Below are positions 24,620-35,250 of a stretch of 64,000 nt of DNA, piece after piece. Source of the stretch: Zelonia costaricensis (lineage: Eukaryota; Euglenozoa; Kinetoplastea; Trypanosomatida; Trypanosomatidae). Position 1 is the stretch's first letter. Each line of letters starts with the position of its first letter. The stretch lies in assembly GCA_030849075.1 (NCBI GenBank), contig JASAOO010003508.1:1-64000 (forward strand), read 5' to 3'. A program made the translations under genes and the position numbers. Below the pieces are notes generated by a model. That model was not told the origin of the DNA, ran no database searches, and saw nothing but the letters and a program-made list of their open reading frames with translations.

Positions 24620-25414
24620 GACGTCTGTGTGCGCACCGGTGCGGTCCAGCAAGGCGCGAACGTGGTGGATCGATTTCTTTCCAAATCAAGCGGGAGCGCG
24701 TTCTCGGTGTCGGGCGGCTGCGGCGAGGGCGAGTGGAGTTCCTGGTGAAGGCGCGCCATGTGTGAGACAGTTCATGCATGCCGCGTCATAGTGGACAATA
24801 CACATATCCAGGAAGGGGTGCGGGTGAAGCAACATACGTGTTGAGCAGCATCACACGTCGCAAAACGACGAGGCGCATCCGGCGCCGAGGGGCGGGTTGC
24901 AGTGAACCGTCTGTCACCGCGAGCCAGGCGTTGACGAAAGCGGCACATGCGCGAGGCTGCAACAGCGAGATTCCACTAGTTGGGTGGCCACGGCAGAGGC
25001 CGGGCGTACGTGGGCGACAAAAGAAACACAAGAAGCGAACGTGTTCAGCAGCCCCCCATGTAGCCGCTCCGCCATCGTGTCGGTGAACTTCGCAGCCTTC
25101 AGGGCCTGTAGCTGTGACCGTTTTGTGTTTTTTTGTTTTTTTTCGCCGCTGTTGCTTCGTGCATTTGTGTATGTGCACGCGCTTGGCAGCCGTTCTGCAC
25201 GGATGGGGCATGTCTTGTGGATGGTGGTGCAGAGGACAGAAAGCCCGGGCTGCGCTGCACAGAAGCAATGTGTGTCACGCGAAAAGGGAAAGCAAAAAAG
25301 TGGGAACGACGGGAGAGGACGAGAAGCGGGTGACGCCGCCCAGGCAGAAGAAGTCAGCCGGCGACCGGAACGCAACACAAGAACAGAACGGTGCGGCAAG
25401 CACCCTCGGACACG

Positions 25415-25434
25415 CACACACACACACACACACA
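25415..25434. repeat. CA dinucleotide repeat, 10 units
   Basis: Perfect CA run on the plus strand, UG in the transcript, in the spacer after the J-domain gene. Confidence 0.9.
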
Positions 25435-25649
25435 TAGACACACAAAGGCACACACAGGCACAAACTTGAAGCACGAAAAAAAAGGCCCTACATACATGCA
25501 GAGACACACAGAGGTGATTTAGCGCAGCGTGACAGAAAAGTAAGGTTGAAGTGGTGTAAGCGGCGGCGAGGCAGCAGAGGCGACGACGCCATGTTCAATG
25601 AACAGCAACACACATGGCCACAGAAACACAGAAAGAGAACGGCACGATG

Positions 25650-25650
<1 letters not shown>

Positions 25651-25682
<32 letters not shown>

Positions 25683-25710
25683 TACATACATACATACACA
25701 CATACACACA
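25651..25710. repeat. CA/CATA compound repeat
   Basis: CA repeats followed by CATA units and more CA, 60 bases, ending about 100 bases after the J-domain stop codon in transcript order. Confidence 0.9.
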
Positions 25711-25812
25711 GCTCACCACGACGACACGACGCGGCCGTACACAGCGCACACCCTTGCACGACCAGCGGGAAAAAAGAACGCACGTCGAAAACTTGTCTGT
25801 GTGCACCGATTG

Positions 25813-28800
25813 CTACACCGCCCGCTTCGTCTTGGAGAACGAGTTCATGAACTCCCGCTCCTCCTCCAGCAGCTCCTCCACCGTCAAGTCGTTGTACCCG
25901 CGGCTGCCCTCGCGGCGCGGGGAGGCGCCCGTGGTCGACGGGTTGAAGAGGTCCGAGGAAGCCGTGTTGGAGCGGCGGACGTGCGCCATCGTGGCAAGCA
26001 TGTACCGCGGCGTTGACTTGCCCTTCTGCTTGCGCCTCTTTGCCGCGCTGTCGTCGGGGCTCAGCGGGTCGTCCTCCGGCGCCGCCTCCAGCTCCGCCGT
26101 GGCCGCCTCCGCCTGCTGCTGCTCCAGAGCAGTGGTCAGCGGCAGCCGTACGTTCGGCACCCGCGCACCGGCCGCGCCAGTCACCGAGGCGGCGGCGAGC
26201 CCGCGTTGCCCGCTCGTCTCCCCCGCCGGTGGGGCCTCGGTGAGGGACACGCTCTCGGGGCTGACGGTCGCGACGGAGGCCCGCGCCGTGTCGCCGCCCG
26301 GGGCCATCGCGGCGCCGCTTTCAGGGTCGTAGCGGTGCGGCAGTTGCTGCGCCGTCAGCGGCCGCTCCGCCACCAAAGCGCCGGACCCGGCGCAGTTGTC
26401 CGCGTCACCGCCGACCGCCAGCGTCTGCGGCGCGCTGTGGAAGGTCGAGAGAGGAGGCGGTGGGGAGGAAAGCGGGGATGGGGAGGAGGCGCGGCCGAGC
26501 GCGGCAGCCGCGACGGCGGGTCGTCCAGCGTTGCCAGCATCCGTCACCGCCGCAGCCCCGAGTGGCGTCATGTGAGGCGGTGAGAGGGCATCCGCGGCGG
26601 AATTGCAGCCCTGCGACGTCGACAGCGCCTGCGCATCTCCGGCAGCGTGTCGCGGCGCCGCCTCAGAGGAGGATTGGGGAAGCGACGGCGACGGCGGCTG
26701 CAGGAGCACAGGCAACTTTGGCATGGGCGACTCCTCCTTGCGCACACCCTCCAGGGACACCGAGAGCGCGCTGCGGGACGGGGTGCCAGAGGCCTGCCGC
26801 TCCAGCGAGCCCGCCGACACCACAATCGACGCCGTCGACGGCAGCGGCGCCGTCGTGCCCTCCCTGCCGTCCGCCACCGTGGGCGTCGCGGTGTCGCGCC
26901 GTGGGCGGGCGGGGCTGCTGCTGGAGATGGGAACGGCACCGGCTGCGGCGGCTGCGTTGCTGCTGCCGCTGCTCGTCAGGGGCGCATGGGGAATGGCCTC
27001 GTGCAAGAAGGAGGCGCCGCTGTTGCCGCGCGCCGGGGAGTCGTGGCCGCGCGGCTGCGCCTCGGCGTCCCATGGATAGCGGGGGTGCGGATGCGAGGAG
27101 CGCGACTCGCCGCGCGCCTCGAGCAGCAACAGGAACTGCTGTGCCGCCGACTCCTCTTCATCCGTGATGGCAGCGGCGGGTGACCGGGTGACCGGGGCGG
27201 CAGCGCCCGCCGCCGTGGGGGCAGTCGAGTGGAGGGACAGCGAGGCGGACAAGTGCAGCTCGGGAGGGAGGGCCGGGTTCAGCGCGGGGGTGTCGCCCGA
27301 CTTGACGGAGTCCAGCGCGCCGCTGCACGCCGCGGAGACGGGGCGTAGTCCGAGAGATTGCGGGTGCGCGGGGGTGACGAGGGTGCGCGGCGCCTTCGCA
27401 GGAGCAGACGGGGTGCTGGCCGGCGCGTTCGCCGCGTGCGGCGTGGGGCCGGAGGCGGAGAGCACATTGCCGAACGACGAGGTCGAGCTGTCCACGGCGC
27501 GCAGGTGGCATGGCTGTACCGGGGAGGAGGAGGACGCGGGCTGCTTGACGTCACCCGGCTCGTGCCGCGTGAGGGGCACCGCCGGAGCCGCCGCCGCGCC
27601 GCCGCTGCGAGGCCGCTGGCCTGGGGCAGCGGACGGCGGCGGTGCGGCCGATGACGCCGTGGCTGGGGCGGCGGCAGCAGCCGCGGCGGCGGTAGCGCTA
27701 AGCGGCGCCCGGTCTCCCTGGCCGTTCGAGTTGCCGGAGGAGGCGGACATGGAGCGGGCTGACGGCGATGGGACGGAGGAGCTGTGGTCGCTCGCGGGGT
27801 GGCGCGCTGCCGCGGCCGGCGCGGCTCTGGACTCTGGCGGAGCCCCGCTGGTGGGCGGAGCCGCGTCCTCGTCACGCAGCGTCGCGTCCTCGTCCTCGGC
27901 GTCGCTGTAGTAGCCGCTGTGCAGCGGGTCGACCCAGAGGGCGGCGGCCGGCAGCGGCGACGGTTCGCCGGGTGAGTGGCGGCTCTGCGCGCCGGAGCAG
28001 CGGAGGTGCGCCTCGTCCGGGGACTTGTAGCCCATCCACAGCGCCATCTCATCCGGCATCGCGTGCCCCTGCAGCACGCACCGCTCCGCCGCCTCCACCG
28101 TTGTGTGGAGTACGCAGAACTGCTCCCACAGCTCCCTTTCCAGTTCGTTGCGCTCCTCCAGCTCCTCCTGGTCGATGGTGCCGAGCCGCTTCTTTACGTG
28201 GCGGTTGCGCTCCTTGTTCAGCAGCGCCTCCTTTATGCGCCGCGCATCGAAGCCGCCCGGCATGGCCGCAGAGGCCCCGCCCCCTCCACCGCCAGCGGTG
28301 CCGCCGGCCGCCGCGCTGCTCGTGCTCGCGCCGTCGCGCCGCTTCGAGTCACTCGGGCGGTTGGAGGAGCTGGGCGGCAGCGAGGAACGGGTCAGGGGCT
28401 TGCGCTGCAGGCCCATGTTACTGCGGAACATGATGCGAACGCTGGACAGCGCAAAGGTGCTGCCCACCTCGCACAGCCGCGTCGCGTAGCCGCGGGCGTT
28501 GATGATCCAGTAAATGAAGCCGTCGCCCGCCAGTCCGATAAAGCTGCCGCGGTCGTTGTTGAACTGGATGCCGTCGCCGTAGTGGAAACTGCACTTGAGT
28601 TTGCTCGAGGCGGCCTCGAACTCGTAGAAGTTGCCGTCTGCCAGCATCGCGTACACGGGCTGCTGCACCGACTCCAGCGGGGGCGGTCGCTTGAAGTTGC
28701 GCAGGGCCGGCCGCCCTCGCAGCACCGCATCGTACTTGGCGCGCGTCTCCTTCGAGCTCAGCACCTCGTAGGCACGCTGTAGCTCCTGGAACTTCTCGTG

Positions 28801-29010
28801 CGAACCGCCTGGCCGGTCCGGGTGGTGCACCAAGGCAAGCTTGCGGTACGCCGCCGTAAGCTCCTCCATCGTGGCCGCTGCAGTGACTTTCAAGACGGTG
28901 TACAGCGTGCTGGACCGCACCGCGTTCGGTGGCGACTGCGGCGCATCGGCGGGGCCGGAGGAGGAGGACGAGCCGCCCCCATCCGTGGGCCGCCTCGCTG
29001 CCGCCGGCAT
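25813..29010 (-). CDS. Large J-domain (DnaJ) protein, conserved in trypanosomatids
   Basis: A 1065-residue protein. Residues 34-96 form a J domain with the HPD triad at 63-65, the motif that stimulates Hsp70 ATPase activity. It is followed by a second globular-looking region, about 117-200, rich in aromatic and glycine residues, that I do not recognise. Residues 255-340 are charged and probably helical. Roughly 350-960 is a long Ser/Pro/Ala-rich, probably disordered segment, and a short basic then acidic tail (about 980-1065, containing KRRKQKGK) ends the protein. No zinc-finger or C-terminal DnaJ peptide-binding domain is visible, so it is a class III (type C) J protein. Partner Hsp70 and location cannot be read from the sequence; no signal peptide or membrane helix is evident. 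A splice acceptor candidate lies 24 bases upstream. Confidence 0.9.
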   Translation of the reverse strand: MPAAARRPTDGGGSSSSSGPADAPQSPPNAVRSSTLYTVLKVTAAATMEELTAAYRKLALVHHPDRPGGSHEKFQELQRAYEVLSSKETRAKYDAVLRGRPALRNFKRPPPLESVQQPVYAMLADGNFYEFEAASSKLKCSFHYGDGIQFNNDRGSFIGLAGDGFIYWIINARGYATRLCEVGSTFALSSVRIMFRSNMGLQRKPLTRSSLPPSSSNRPSDSKRRDGASTSSAAAGGTAGGGGGGASAAMPGGFDARRIKEALLNKERNRHVKKRLGTIDQEELEERNELERELWEQFCVLHTTVEAAERCVLQGHAMPDEMALWMGYKSPDEAHLRCSGAQSRHSPGEPSPLPAAALWVDPLHSGYYSDAEDEDATLRDEDAAPPTSGAPPESRAAPAAAARHPASDHSSSVPSPSARSMSASSGNSNGQGDRAPLSATAAAAAAAAPATASSAAPPPSAAPGQRPRSGGAAAAPAVPLTRHEPGDVKQPASSSSPVQPCHLRAVDSSTSSFGNVLSASGPTPHAANAPASTPSAPAKAPRTLVTPAHPQSLGLRPVSAACSGALDSVKSGDTPALNPALPPELHLSASLSLHSTAPTAAGAAAPVTRSPAAAITDEEESAAQQFLLLLEARGESRSSHPHPRYPWDAEAQPRGHDSPARGNSGASFLHEAIPHAPLTSSGSSNAAAAAGAVPISSSSPARPRRDTATPTVADGREGTTAPLPSTASIVVSAGSLERQASGTPSRSALSVSLEGVRKEESPMPKLPVLLQPPSPSLPQSSSEAAPRHAAGDAQALSTSQGCNSAADALSPPHMTPLGAAAVTDAGNAGRPAVAAAALGRASSPSPLSSPPPPLSTFHSAPQTLAVGGDADNCAGSGALVAERPLTAQQLPHRYDPESGAAMAPGGDTARASVATVSPESVSLTEAPPAGETSGQRGLAAASVTGAAGARVPNVRLPLTTALEQQQAEAATAELEAAPEDDPLSPDDSAAKRRKQKGKSTPRYMLATMAHVRRSNTASSDLFNPSTTGASPRREGSRGYNDLTVEELLEEEREFMNSFSKTKRAV

Positions 29011-29033
29011 CTCGCTAAAGAGGGGAGTCGAGT

Positions 29034-29066
29034 CTGGAGCGACCCACCGCCGGGGAAGAAGAAAAC
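29034..29066 (-). promoter_or_regulatory. Candidate trans-splice acceptor for the J-domain gene
   Basis: A short pyrimidine tract (purines on plus at 29052-29066) precedes AG at 29034-29035, giving a 5' UTR of about 24 bases. Confidence 0.4.
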
Positions 29067-29382
29067 GGGTCCGTCAGGTGACGCGACCGCACGCACGCGA
29101 AGAAGGAGGGGGTCTGCGCGGGTGAGGGCAAAAGGGAAAGAGGAAGAAGAGAGAGTGGAGTCTCCAGCACACCCGCCCACACAGACACACACACACACGC
29201 GCGAAGGGACAAAGAGGACACGCGTTGGAGGCCAAACGCAGTTGTGGAATGTGGAGTGGAGGGAGACAAAAAAAAAAAGACAGGGAAGAGGAAGAGGAGG
29301 GGGGCAACACGACACGCACGGCGGTGTGGCACACAATTGCGGCAGCTCGGCAGCGGCACTGCGTACTTGCCTTCTCTACTTT

Positions 29383-29401
29383 GTGTGTGTGTGTGTGTGT
29401 G
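29383..29401. repeat. GT dinucleotide repeat
   Basis: Perfect GT run of about 9 units on the plus strand, some 370 bases 5' of the J-domain ATG. Confidence 0.9.
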
Positions 29402-30026
29402 CTCTCTTGTTCTTCTCGCCCCGATCGGTGCTTATCTGACTCGTCGGAGGGGGAAAGACGGGGCCGTGGGCAGAGAAGGAGAACGGAGGAGGAGAGGCGC
29501 AAGAAGGCGGTGCGAGGATGGAGTTGAGAAGCTGGGAAAGGGGGAGGGAGGGGTGGCGGGGGGGGGAGGGCTGTGCAGGGGACGCGCGAAACGAGAACGG
29601 AGAAGCAGCAACGTGCCCTCACTGCTGCGGAGTCAACAACTTAAAAATAGTTTTGGGGGAAACTCGATGTGGATGGGATGGCAGACGAACAGAGAAAGCA
29701 ATGCACGAACCGGCGAGGCACGCGGAGCGGCAAGGCAGCGGATGGAGGGGAGGCCGAGATACGGACTGTTCAGGTCGCGTGAGGCCAGGCGTGACGAGTC
29801 CTCTGTCGACGAGAGACGGGGAGCGGGCGAAAGTGTGGGGAAGGTGGACACGACAGAAGGGGGGAAGGAGAACTGCACACCACACAATGAAGACGGGGAA
29901 GATGAAAAACAAAACAAACGAGCCAGGGCACGTGCAACAAGGGAAGCGGCGCGGGAGAAGAAAAAAGGCGACGTTGCACTCACCGCACCACACCAGCAAA
30001 GGAAGAAGGAAAAAAAGAGTAGACCG

Positions 30027-30047
30027 ACACACACACACACACACACA
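30027..30047. repeat. AC dinucleotide repeat
   Basis: Perfect AC run of about 10 units in the long 29.0-33.4 kb intergenic region. Confidence 0.9.
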
Positions 30048-30856
30048 GGAGACAAGCGACAGCAACAGAGTGCACGCCCAGTAATACACGCACACGCACG
30101 CTCACACACACGCGCGCGGAACGGTGTCTGTTGAGGGGAGGAGAGAGGAAGAGAGCCGAGCAAACAGCGACCAACGCTGTGCGCGACCTAGACGGGCGAA
30201 AAACCAAAGGAACTCTAAAACAGAACGCAAAGCGAGGGAGAGCGGGAGAAGCAGGCAGTAGGTGAGGACGGTCAAGGAGAAAAAACGAAAAAGGAAGGGA
30301 GTAAAGACGAGGCAAGGGAGGCGTGAACTGGAAAGTGGCGGAGTGCGCGAGGAGAGACGCGGATCGGCGTGCACGGACAAACAAGGTGGCAGCTCAACGA
30401 TTTTTGTTCACTGCACCGCAATCGAATCGGTGTAGGACGGAAGAGGGAGAACGAGAGGGGGTCGGCTGTGAGAAAAAAAAGGGGAGATGAAAACGGAGGA
30501 GGCGGCGGTGCGGAGTCAGCGGTTCGTAGCGTGACGGACAGGGCTAGGGAGAGAGAAATGACGTCGAAGCGAGCGAAACCGAGAACAAGAGCGGCGCGGA
30601 GCGAGGAGCGAGGGGGGGAGGGGCAGAGGAGAGAGGAGGTGGTGGCGCAGCGCACACAAGAAACGGATCAGGGCAAGTTAGTTTCCGCGTGTGACTGTAG
30701 CTCTTGATTACTATACTCCTTTTGTTTTTTTGATTTCTTTGCTGCTGCGTTGATGCAGTAGACAAAAGCTCGCGGTGAGGTCGACGAAGCGTAGATTGGT
30801 GACTGCGCTCGGTGCCGCTCAAGACTTGTCGCGGGCTAGCGCTCACGCACACGTGT

Positions 30857-30930
30857 CTCTTGTGTGTGTGTGTGTGCGTGTGTGTGCGTGTGTGCGTGTG
30901 TGCGGATGTGTGCGGGTGTGTGTATGTCTG
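30857..30930. repeat. Degenerate GT repeat
   Basis: GT repeat interrupted by C and GG (GTGTGC-type units) over about 74 bases in the long intergenic region. Confidence 0.85.
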
Positions 30931-32402
30931 TGTCCTGTACTGCACTTTCACAAAAAGGCAAGAGGAGATGGAGCAGGGAAACGCCAAGGGAAAAAAAATG
31001 GGGAGGCAGAGCTACACACAAAACACAAAAGCACTGAGAAGAAGTGGCGCTCAGCGGGAGAAAAAAAAAGTGAGGGGTGAGGCAACGGAGGCGGGGGTGT
31101 GTTGCAGAGGATGGAACGTGGAAGAAGACAGAGAAAAACGAGAGAGACGGCCACCGGCAGGAGGCGTGCCGGGGAATGAGAAGGAAGAAAACAACGGCGG
31201 CGGATTGGAATGGGTGGGAAGGCTGGCAGTACAAGGTGGAAGTAACGAGAGAGTCGAGCACGCCGTGAGTGAAATCGACGAGGAAAAAAAAAGATGCGGA
31301 GGTGCGTCAGACGCGGCCGTGCTTCGTTTCGCTTTCTTTGTTTTGTTTGTTTTTTTCTTCGCGCCTCGCCAACCGGAAGTTCGAAATGGGAAGGGGTGAC
31401 GACAACCGCCCTACACACACTCGCACGTCAGGCCGCGCACAAGACACACCGCGCGAGGGAGGGGAGAGGGAGGGGCTCTCGCGGCGGCGGCGGCAAGTAA
31501 AGAAAAAAAAAAAAAGAACCACGCAGAACGGTGGAGAGGGAGTGAGAAGAAAGGGGTGTACAGCGCAGAACAACAAACGTTGAGAAACAACGTGGTTAAC
31601 GCCGATGAGTCGAAAAAAAAACACACACAAACGCGGAGGAAGAGAAGGGGGAGCGGCGGAGAACCTGAAGGAGCCGAGACACACAGAAACACACACACGA
31701 AAAACAAGGACGCAATCTAGGGGGAAGGACAAGGTGCACTGCAGCGTTGCGGGGTCTCAACGAGGGGTAGGCCGGGGCGGGGTGATGTACGACAATGTGG
31801 GCTTTGCCGTTGCAGCAGCGGCTCCCGTCGTTCGCGTCACGCGGGACTGGGTACAGGGAGCGGGGAGGGGGGAAAGGGAGGGAGCGCTGGCTAGCGGCTG
31901 GGGTGAAACGCGCAGAGCGAGTGAGGAGAGCGGGGGCGCATTCACCAGAAGAAAAAAAAAAGGTGCAGCACTGAGAGGCGCTCAATCAGCAAAAGAAAAA
32001 GGAAACGCAAACGGAATTGATCTGTCCGCCAACTCAGGGTGGGGCAGCAGACACAATCTCCTGCGTGAGTTGACGGCACAGCCGCCTGGACCTTCCTTTT
32101 TTTGGTTTTTTCTTTTGTACGGCTCCCCCTTTTTCTTTTGGGAGTACTGCTCTCGGTAACGCGCCGCCCCACTTGTGGACAGCGTTGCAAGTCTTGCCGG
32201 TGAGTAAGGGGAGGGGAGAGGGGGGGGCGCACTCCACAAACTGGACCACGTTAAACTTGACTGTCCCTCCTTCTAGGAGCAGGAAAAAACGTAGGAAACA
32301 AAAAGAGAAAGGCGCAAAGCAGCACACGTTGCTGTGGCACTCAAGGTAACCTAATGCTTCTTCTGTAGCGTGTAACAGGACACGTGAGGGTAACGTGCGA
32401 GC

Positions 32403-32425
32403 GTGTGTGTGTGTGTGTGTGTGTG
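32403..32425. repeat. GT dinucleotide repeat
   Basis: Perfect GT run of about 11 units in the long intergenic region. Confidence 0.9.
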
Positions 32426-33402
32426 CGTTTGGAGAGGAAGGGCAGTGCGGGGGCGAGCAGATGCGCTTAAAGTAGAAGAGAACAACGGCGACGGAAGCGA
32501 AGAAAAGCGCAGCCGCCTGTGGGTGCGTGCCGCGTCTACCGCCAGCAGGTTGCTTGGCCGTGGCTGAGCAAGAGACCGCAACAGAAGGGGGGGAACGCTA
32601 GAAATGTGCGGCAAGGGATGCTCAAGGATGCAGTGGGCGGAAAGGGATCAAAAACGTCACGTTTCTTCTTTGTTTCCGTGATTAGAGTACAGCTGTGATG
32701 GGTAAAAAGGTGTTGCAGGCCCTGGGACGTCAGATCAGTGCAGTGACCGCCTGAATAAGTGCTTGTATGTGTGTTTTGTGTGCGTGTGAATGGATGTCGT
32801 GGGCTCGTCCCACGTTTCTTTCTCGAACGTTATTCCTTTCTCTGCCTCTCTCGGTGTGAGTGGGGCGGGGAGTGCGAGAAGACGACGTTGGCAGGGGTAC
32901 CCTTCGTTTGCCATTGTGTGGGTGTGCGTGTATGTGGGTGATGATTTCAAGATGTGACGGGCGCGGTACAAGAGGAAAGAGAACGCGAGAGTGGGGCGCA
33001 TTGTGTAAGAAAAAAAAGCGTGCTTGGTGCACACGACGCAGTCGCGTGAGCGGAGGACGACAACAGGCGGGAGCACGGTGCGCTTCGAATGTCAAGTGTG
33101 CGCCGCCGCCAGCTCGTGGGAACCCGATCGTCTCGAGCAAGACGGCAGCGACTTCAACCACAACTGAACCACCACACAATCGACCACCTGATGCCCGACA
33201 TCGGCTTGATGCATTCCTGCAGTTTTCATGCAGAGCGTGCTTCAATGCACAAGAGAGAATAACAGCTCCCAAAAAAAAAAAAAAAAAGACCCCCACGGAA
33301 GCTGAGGAAGAGCCGTGTACCAGCGGCAGAGCACCCCTTCCCCTTCCCGTTCCACCCCCCCCCCTACGGTCCCATCGGAGAGCGTCCCCCGTCCCCCGTG
33401 TT

Positions 33403-35250
33403 CTAGGACGAGGTGTACCCGCCCCCAAGGTTGACGCGAAAGGGGGCAACTCCGTCGTCGCTGTCGTCGTCCTCGTCGCTGCCGCAGTCGCCGAGGCCGA
33501 GGCCCATGAAGACTGGCCGACGCTCTCCGCCGCCAACGCCGGCGCCACCCTCCGCCGCACGACTGCGCAGGGTGTTGGCGACCTTCTCCCGCCACAGCAT
33601 GCGGCCCCGGGCGTCGTCGTCGTCGCCGCTGCCGGCATCTGCCTCCGCTTGCGCATCGTCGCCAGCGGTGCATTGGAGAAACGGGTGCTGCAGTGCGGCG
33701 CGCACGGTGATGCGGTGCTCCGGCTGCTGCTCCAGCATGCGCGAGAGCAAGTCCAGCCCTTCCGCCCGCACGACCCCGCTGTGGAACTTGAACGGAAGAC
33801 TCGCCACCGTCGCCGCCGGCGGTGGGGCGGCACGGCGCGCGTCCTCCTCCTCCTCCTCCGTCTCCTGCTGCTGCAGCGAAGCTGGTGGTGGTGGTGGTGT
33901 GAGAGGAGACGGGACAGACGGGGGGCACGCGGGGGCCTCGCCGCATGTTGGCACGCCCAACAGCTTGTGAATCGCCCCCAGCAGGTCCAGCTCGCTCTCC
34001 GCGAAAAAAAGGCCCTTGCGGAGGAGCAGCTGCGCAAAGATGACGCCGAGGGCCCACACATCCGCCGCCGGGCGACACGCCTGGTCCCCCAGAAGCACCT
34101 CGGGCGGTCGGTAGTGCAGCGTCGTGCGCATCGACGGCGGGGTGCAGAGCAGCGCCTCGCGCTGCCATGCCGCGGCCCCGGCCTGCGACGGCGGCAGAAA
34201 GCGTGCTGAGCCGAAGTCGGCAAGACGCAGCCCGCCGTCCTCCATGACGAGCACGTTGCTCAGCTTCAGGTCGCGATGCACGACGCCGCAGGTCTCATGC
34301 AGGAAGCAGAGCACGCGCAGCAGGCGCCGCATCAGGTAGCGGGTCATGGGCAGCTCCTCCACCGGCGATGAGCTGGCTGGCCTGGCCTCCGGGGCGGGCT
34401 CGGCAGTGCCGCCAAACGAGGAGACCATCCCGGGCTTGCGCTTGTACGCACCTGTGCTGGTCGCGTTGGGGGCCCCGCGCGGCCCGTGCGGCAGCACAAC
34501 GCTCTCCAGGTTGGTAGCCGCTCGCTCCATCACGAGACACATCTCCTTGTGAGGGGCCTCCACCACCCGCTCCAGCTGTGCCACCCGCGCCGACTCGTCA
34601 ATCCAGTTCGCCGCAGCGGGGGACTGCGGCGGCGGTGGCGACGACTCCTGCCGCGTCAGCGCCAGCGTCGCCGCCTGTGTGTCGCTGATGAAGCGATGCA
34701 GCGTGACCTCGCGCAGCACCGTCGCGGCGATGTCACGCGCGCCGAAGTCGTTGGACTGCACGAAGATGCGCTTCACCGCCACGGGGCGTCCGCGCGACGG
34801 CGGTGTCCCCATCGCCGCGGCGTCGGTGACGCACCGCGACACTGGGTCCCCGTGTCGCGGTGCGGGGGACGCTGAGGATGCCAGCACGGAACAGTTCTCA
34901 GGCGCGGACGCCGTGGCTGCCGCGCTGTAGGGCTCACGCGCGGCGTACACGGCTCCCTGCGCGCCTCGTCGAATAGGAGCCTCCTTCTTGAGCCCCGACC
35001 CCCTCAGCGTGGCGGACGGCTCCGGGACGGAAATAAAAGGTAGCCGACGTGCCCCGTGCGGCGTCGCAACGTGTGCTGCCCCACCTGCTGCGTCAGCGTC
35101 CCCTGTGACCTTGGAGGACCCGGGCTCCTCGGGCTCTGTGTCGGGGGTGGCACCCCGCCAGCAGTCGTCGTACACCGACCACGTCGGCGAGTCCGCACCG
35201 CTGCGACGGTGTGTCGCGTGCTGCGCAGCACCGGTGAGCGAGAAGAGCAT
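33403..35250 (-). CDS. CRK11: CMGC/CDK-type protein kinase (CRK11-like)
   Basis: A 615-residue Ser/Thr kinase. Catalytic elements are intact: degenerate Gly loop RGAQGAV (95-101), ATP-binding K160 in VAVK, helix-C E181, catalytic loop HRDLKLSN (D327), DFG (345-347), and a CDK-type activation segment ending TTLHYRPPE. The CDK group is inferred from HYRPPEVLLGD and the CMGC-like C-lobe. Unusual are about 50 extra residues between the Gly loop and K160, another insertion before the catalytic loop (about 250-300), and a Pro/Glu-rich insertion at about 436-485 in the C-lobe. The assignment to CRK11 rests on my unverified recollection that T. brucei CRK11 lies in a similar neighbourhood; the kinase call itself does not depend on it. 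A strong polypyrimidine tract and AG lie 19 bases upstream of the ATG. Confidence 0.85.
   Translation of the reverse strand: MLFSLTGAAQHATHRRSGADSPTWSVYDDCWRGATPDTEPEEPGSSKVTGDADAAGGAAHVATPHGARRLPFISVPEPSATLRGSGLKKEAPIRRGAQGAVYAAREPYSAAATASAPENCSVLASSASPAPRHGDPVSRCVTDAAAMGTPPSRGRPVAVKRIFVQSNDFGARDIAATVLREVTLHRFISDTQAATLALTRQESSPPPPQSPAAANWIDESARVAQLERVVEAPHKEMCLVMERAATNLESVVLPHGPRGAPNATSTGAYKRKPGMVSSFGGTAEPAPEARPASSSPVEELPMTRYLMRRLLRVLCFLHETCGVVHRDLKLSNVLVMEDGGLRLADFGSARFLPPSQAGAAAWQREALLCTPPSMRTTLHYRPPEVLLGDQACRPAADVWALGVIFAQLLLRKGLFFAESELDLLGAIHKLLGVPTCGEAPACPPSVPSPLTPPPPPASLQQQETEEEEEDARRAAPPPAATVASLPFKFHSGVVRAEGLDLLSRMLEQQPEHRITVRAALQHPFLQCTAGDDAQAEADAGSGDDDDARGRMLWREKVANTLRSRAAEGGAGVGGGERRPVFMGLGLGDCGSDEDDDSDDGVAPFRVNLGGGYTSS

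Larger units (their letters stand above)
24620..25812. other. Intergenic region J-domain gene to TGT
   Basis: About 1.2 kb with two CA-repeat blocks (25415-25434 and 25651-25710) close to the end of the J-domain gene, which the transcript would read as UG repeats in its 3' UTR. A mixed-composition stretch lies at 24840-25030. No gene supported. Confidence 0.6.
29011..33402. other. Longest intergenic region, kinase to J-domain gene
   Basis: About 4.4 kb without a convincing gene. The plus strand is strongly purine-rich, so minus-strand frames translate into Ser/Pro/Leu/Phe-rich nonsense typical of pyrimidine tracts. It contains GT or CA repeats near 29383, 30027, 30860 and 32403 and many A/G runs. 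The kinase 3' UTR and J-domain 5' UTR must lie here; a missed small gene or processed non-coding RNA cannot be ruled out by eye. Confidence 0.55.

Noticed and set aside
25651..25710. CA-repeat block as a CRISPR-like or satellite array
   Set aside because: It is a simple dinucleotide microsatellite without spacers, in a eukaryotic genome.
29011..33402. Possible tRNA or snoRNA genes in the longest spacer
   Set aside because: I looked for B-box-like GGTTCGA patterns on both strands and found none with a matching acceptor stem; snoRNA boxes are too short to call by eye.
32730..34223. Minus-strand frame of 497 codons overlapping the kinase
   Set aside because: It overlaps the kinase in another frame and continues into the 3' UTR; Arg/Ser-rich composition and no homology. 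The kinase frame carries all catalytic motifs.
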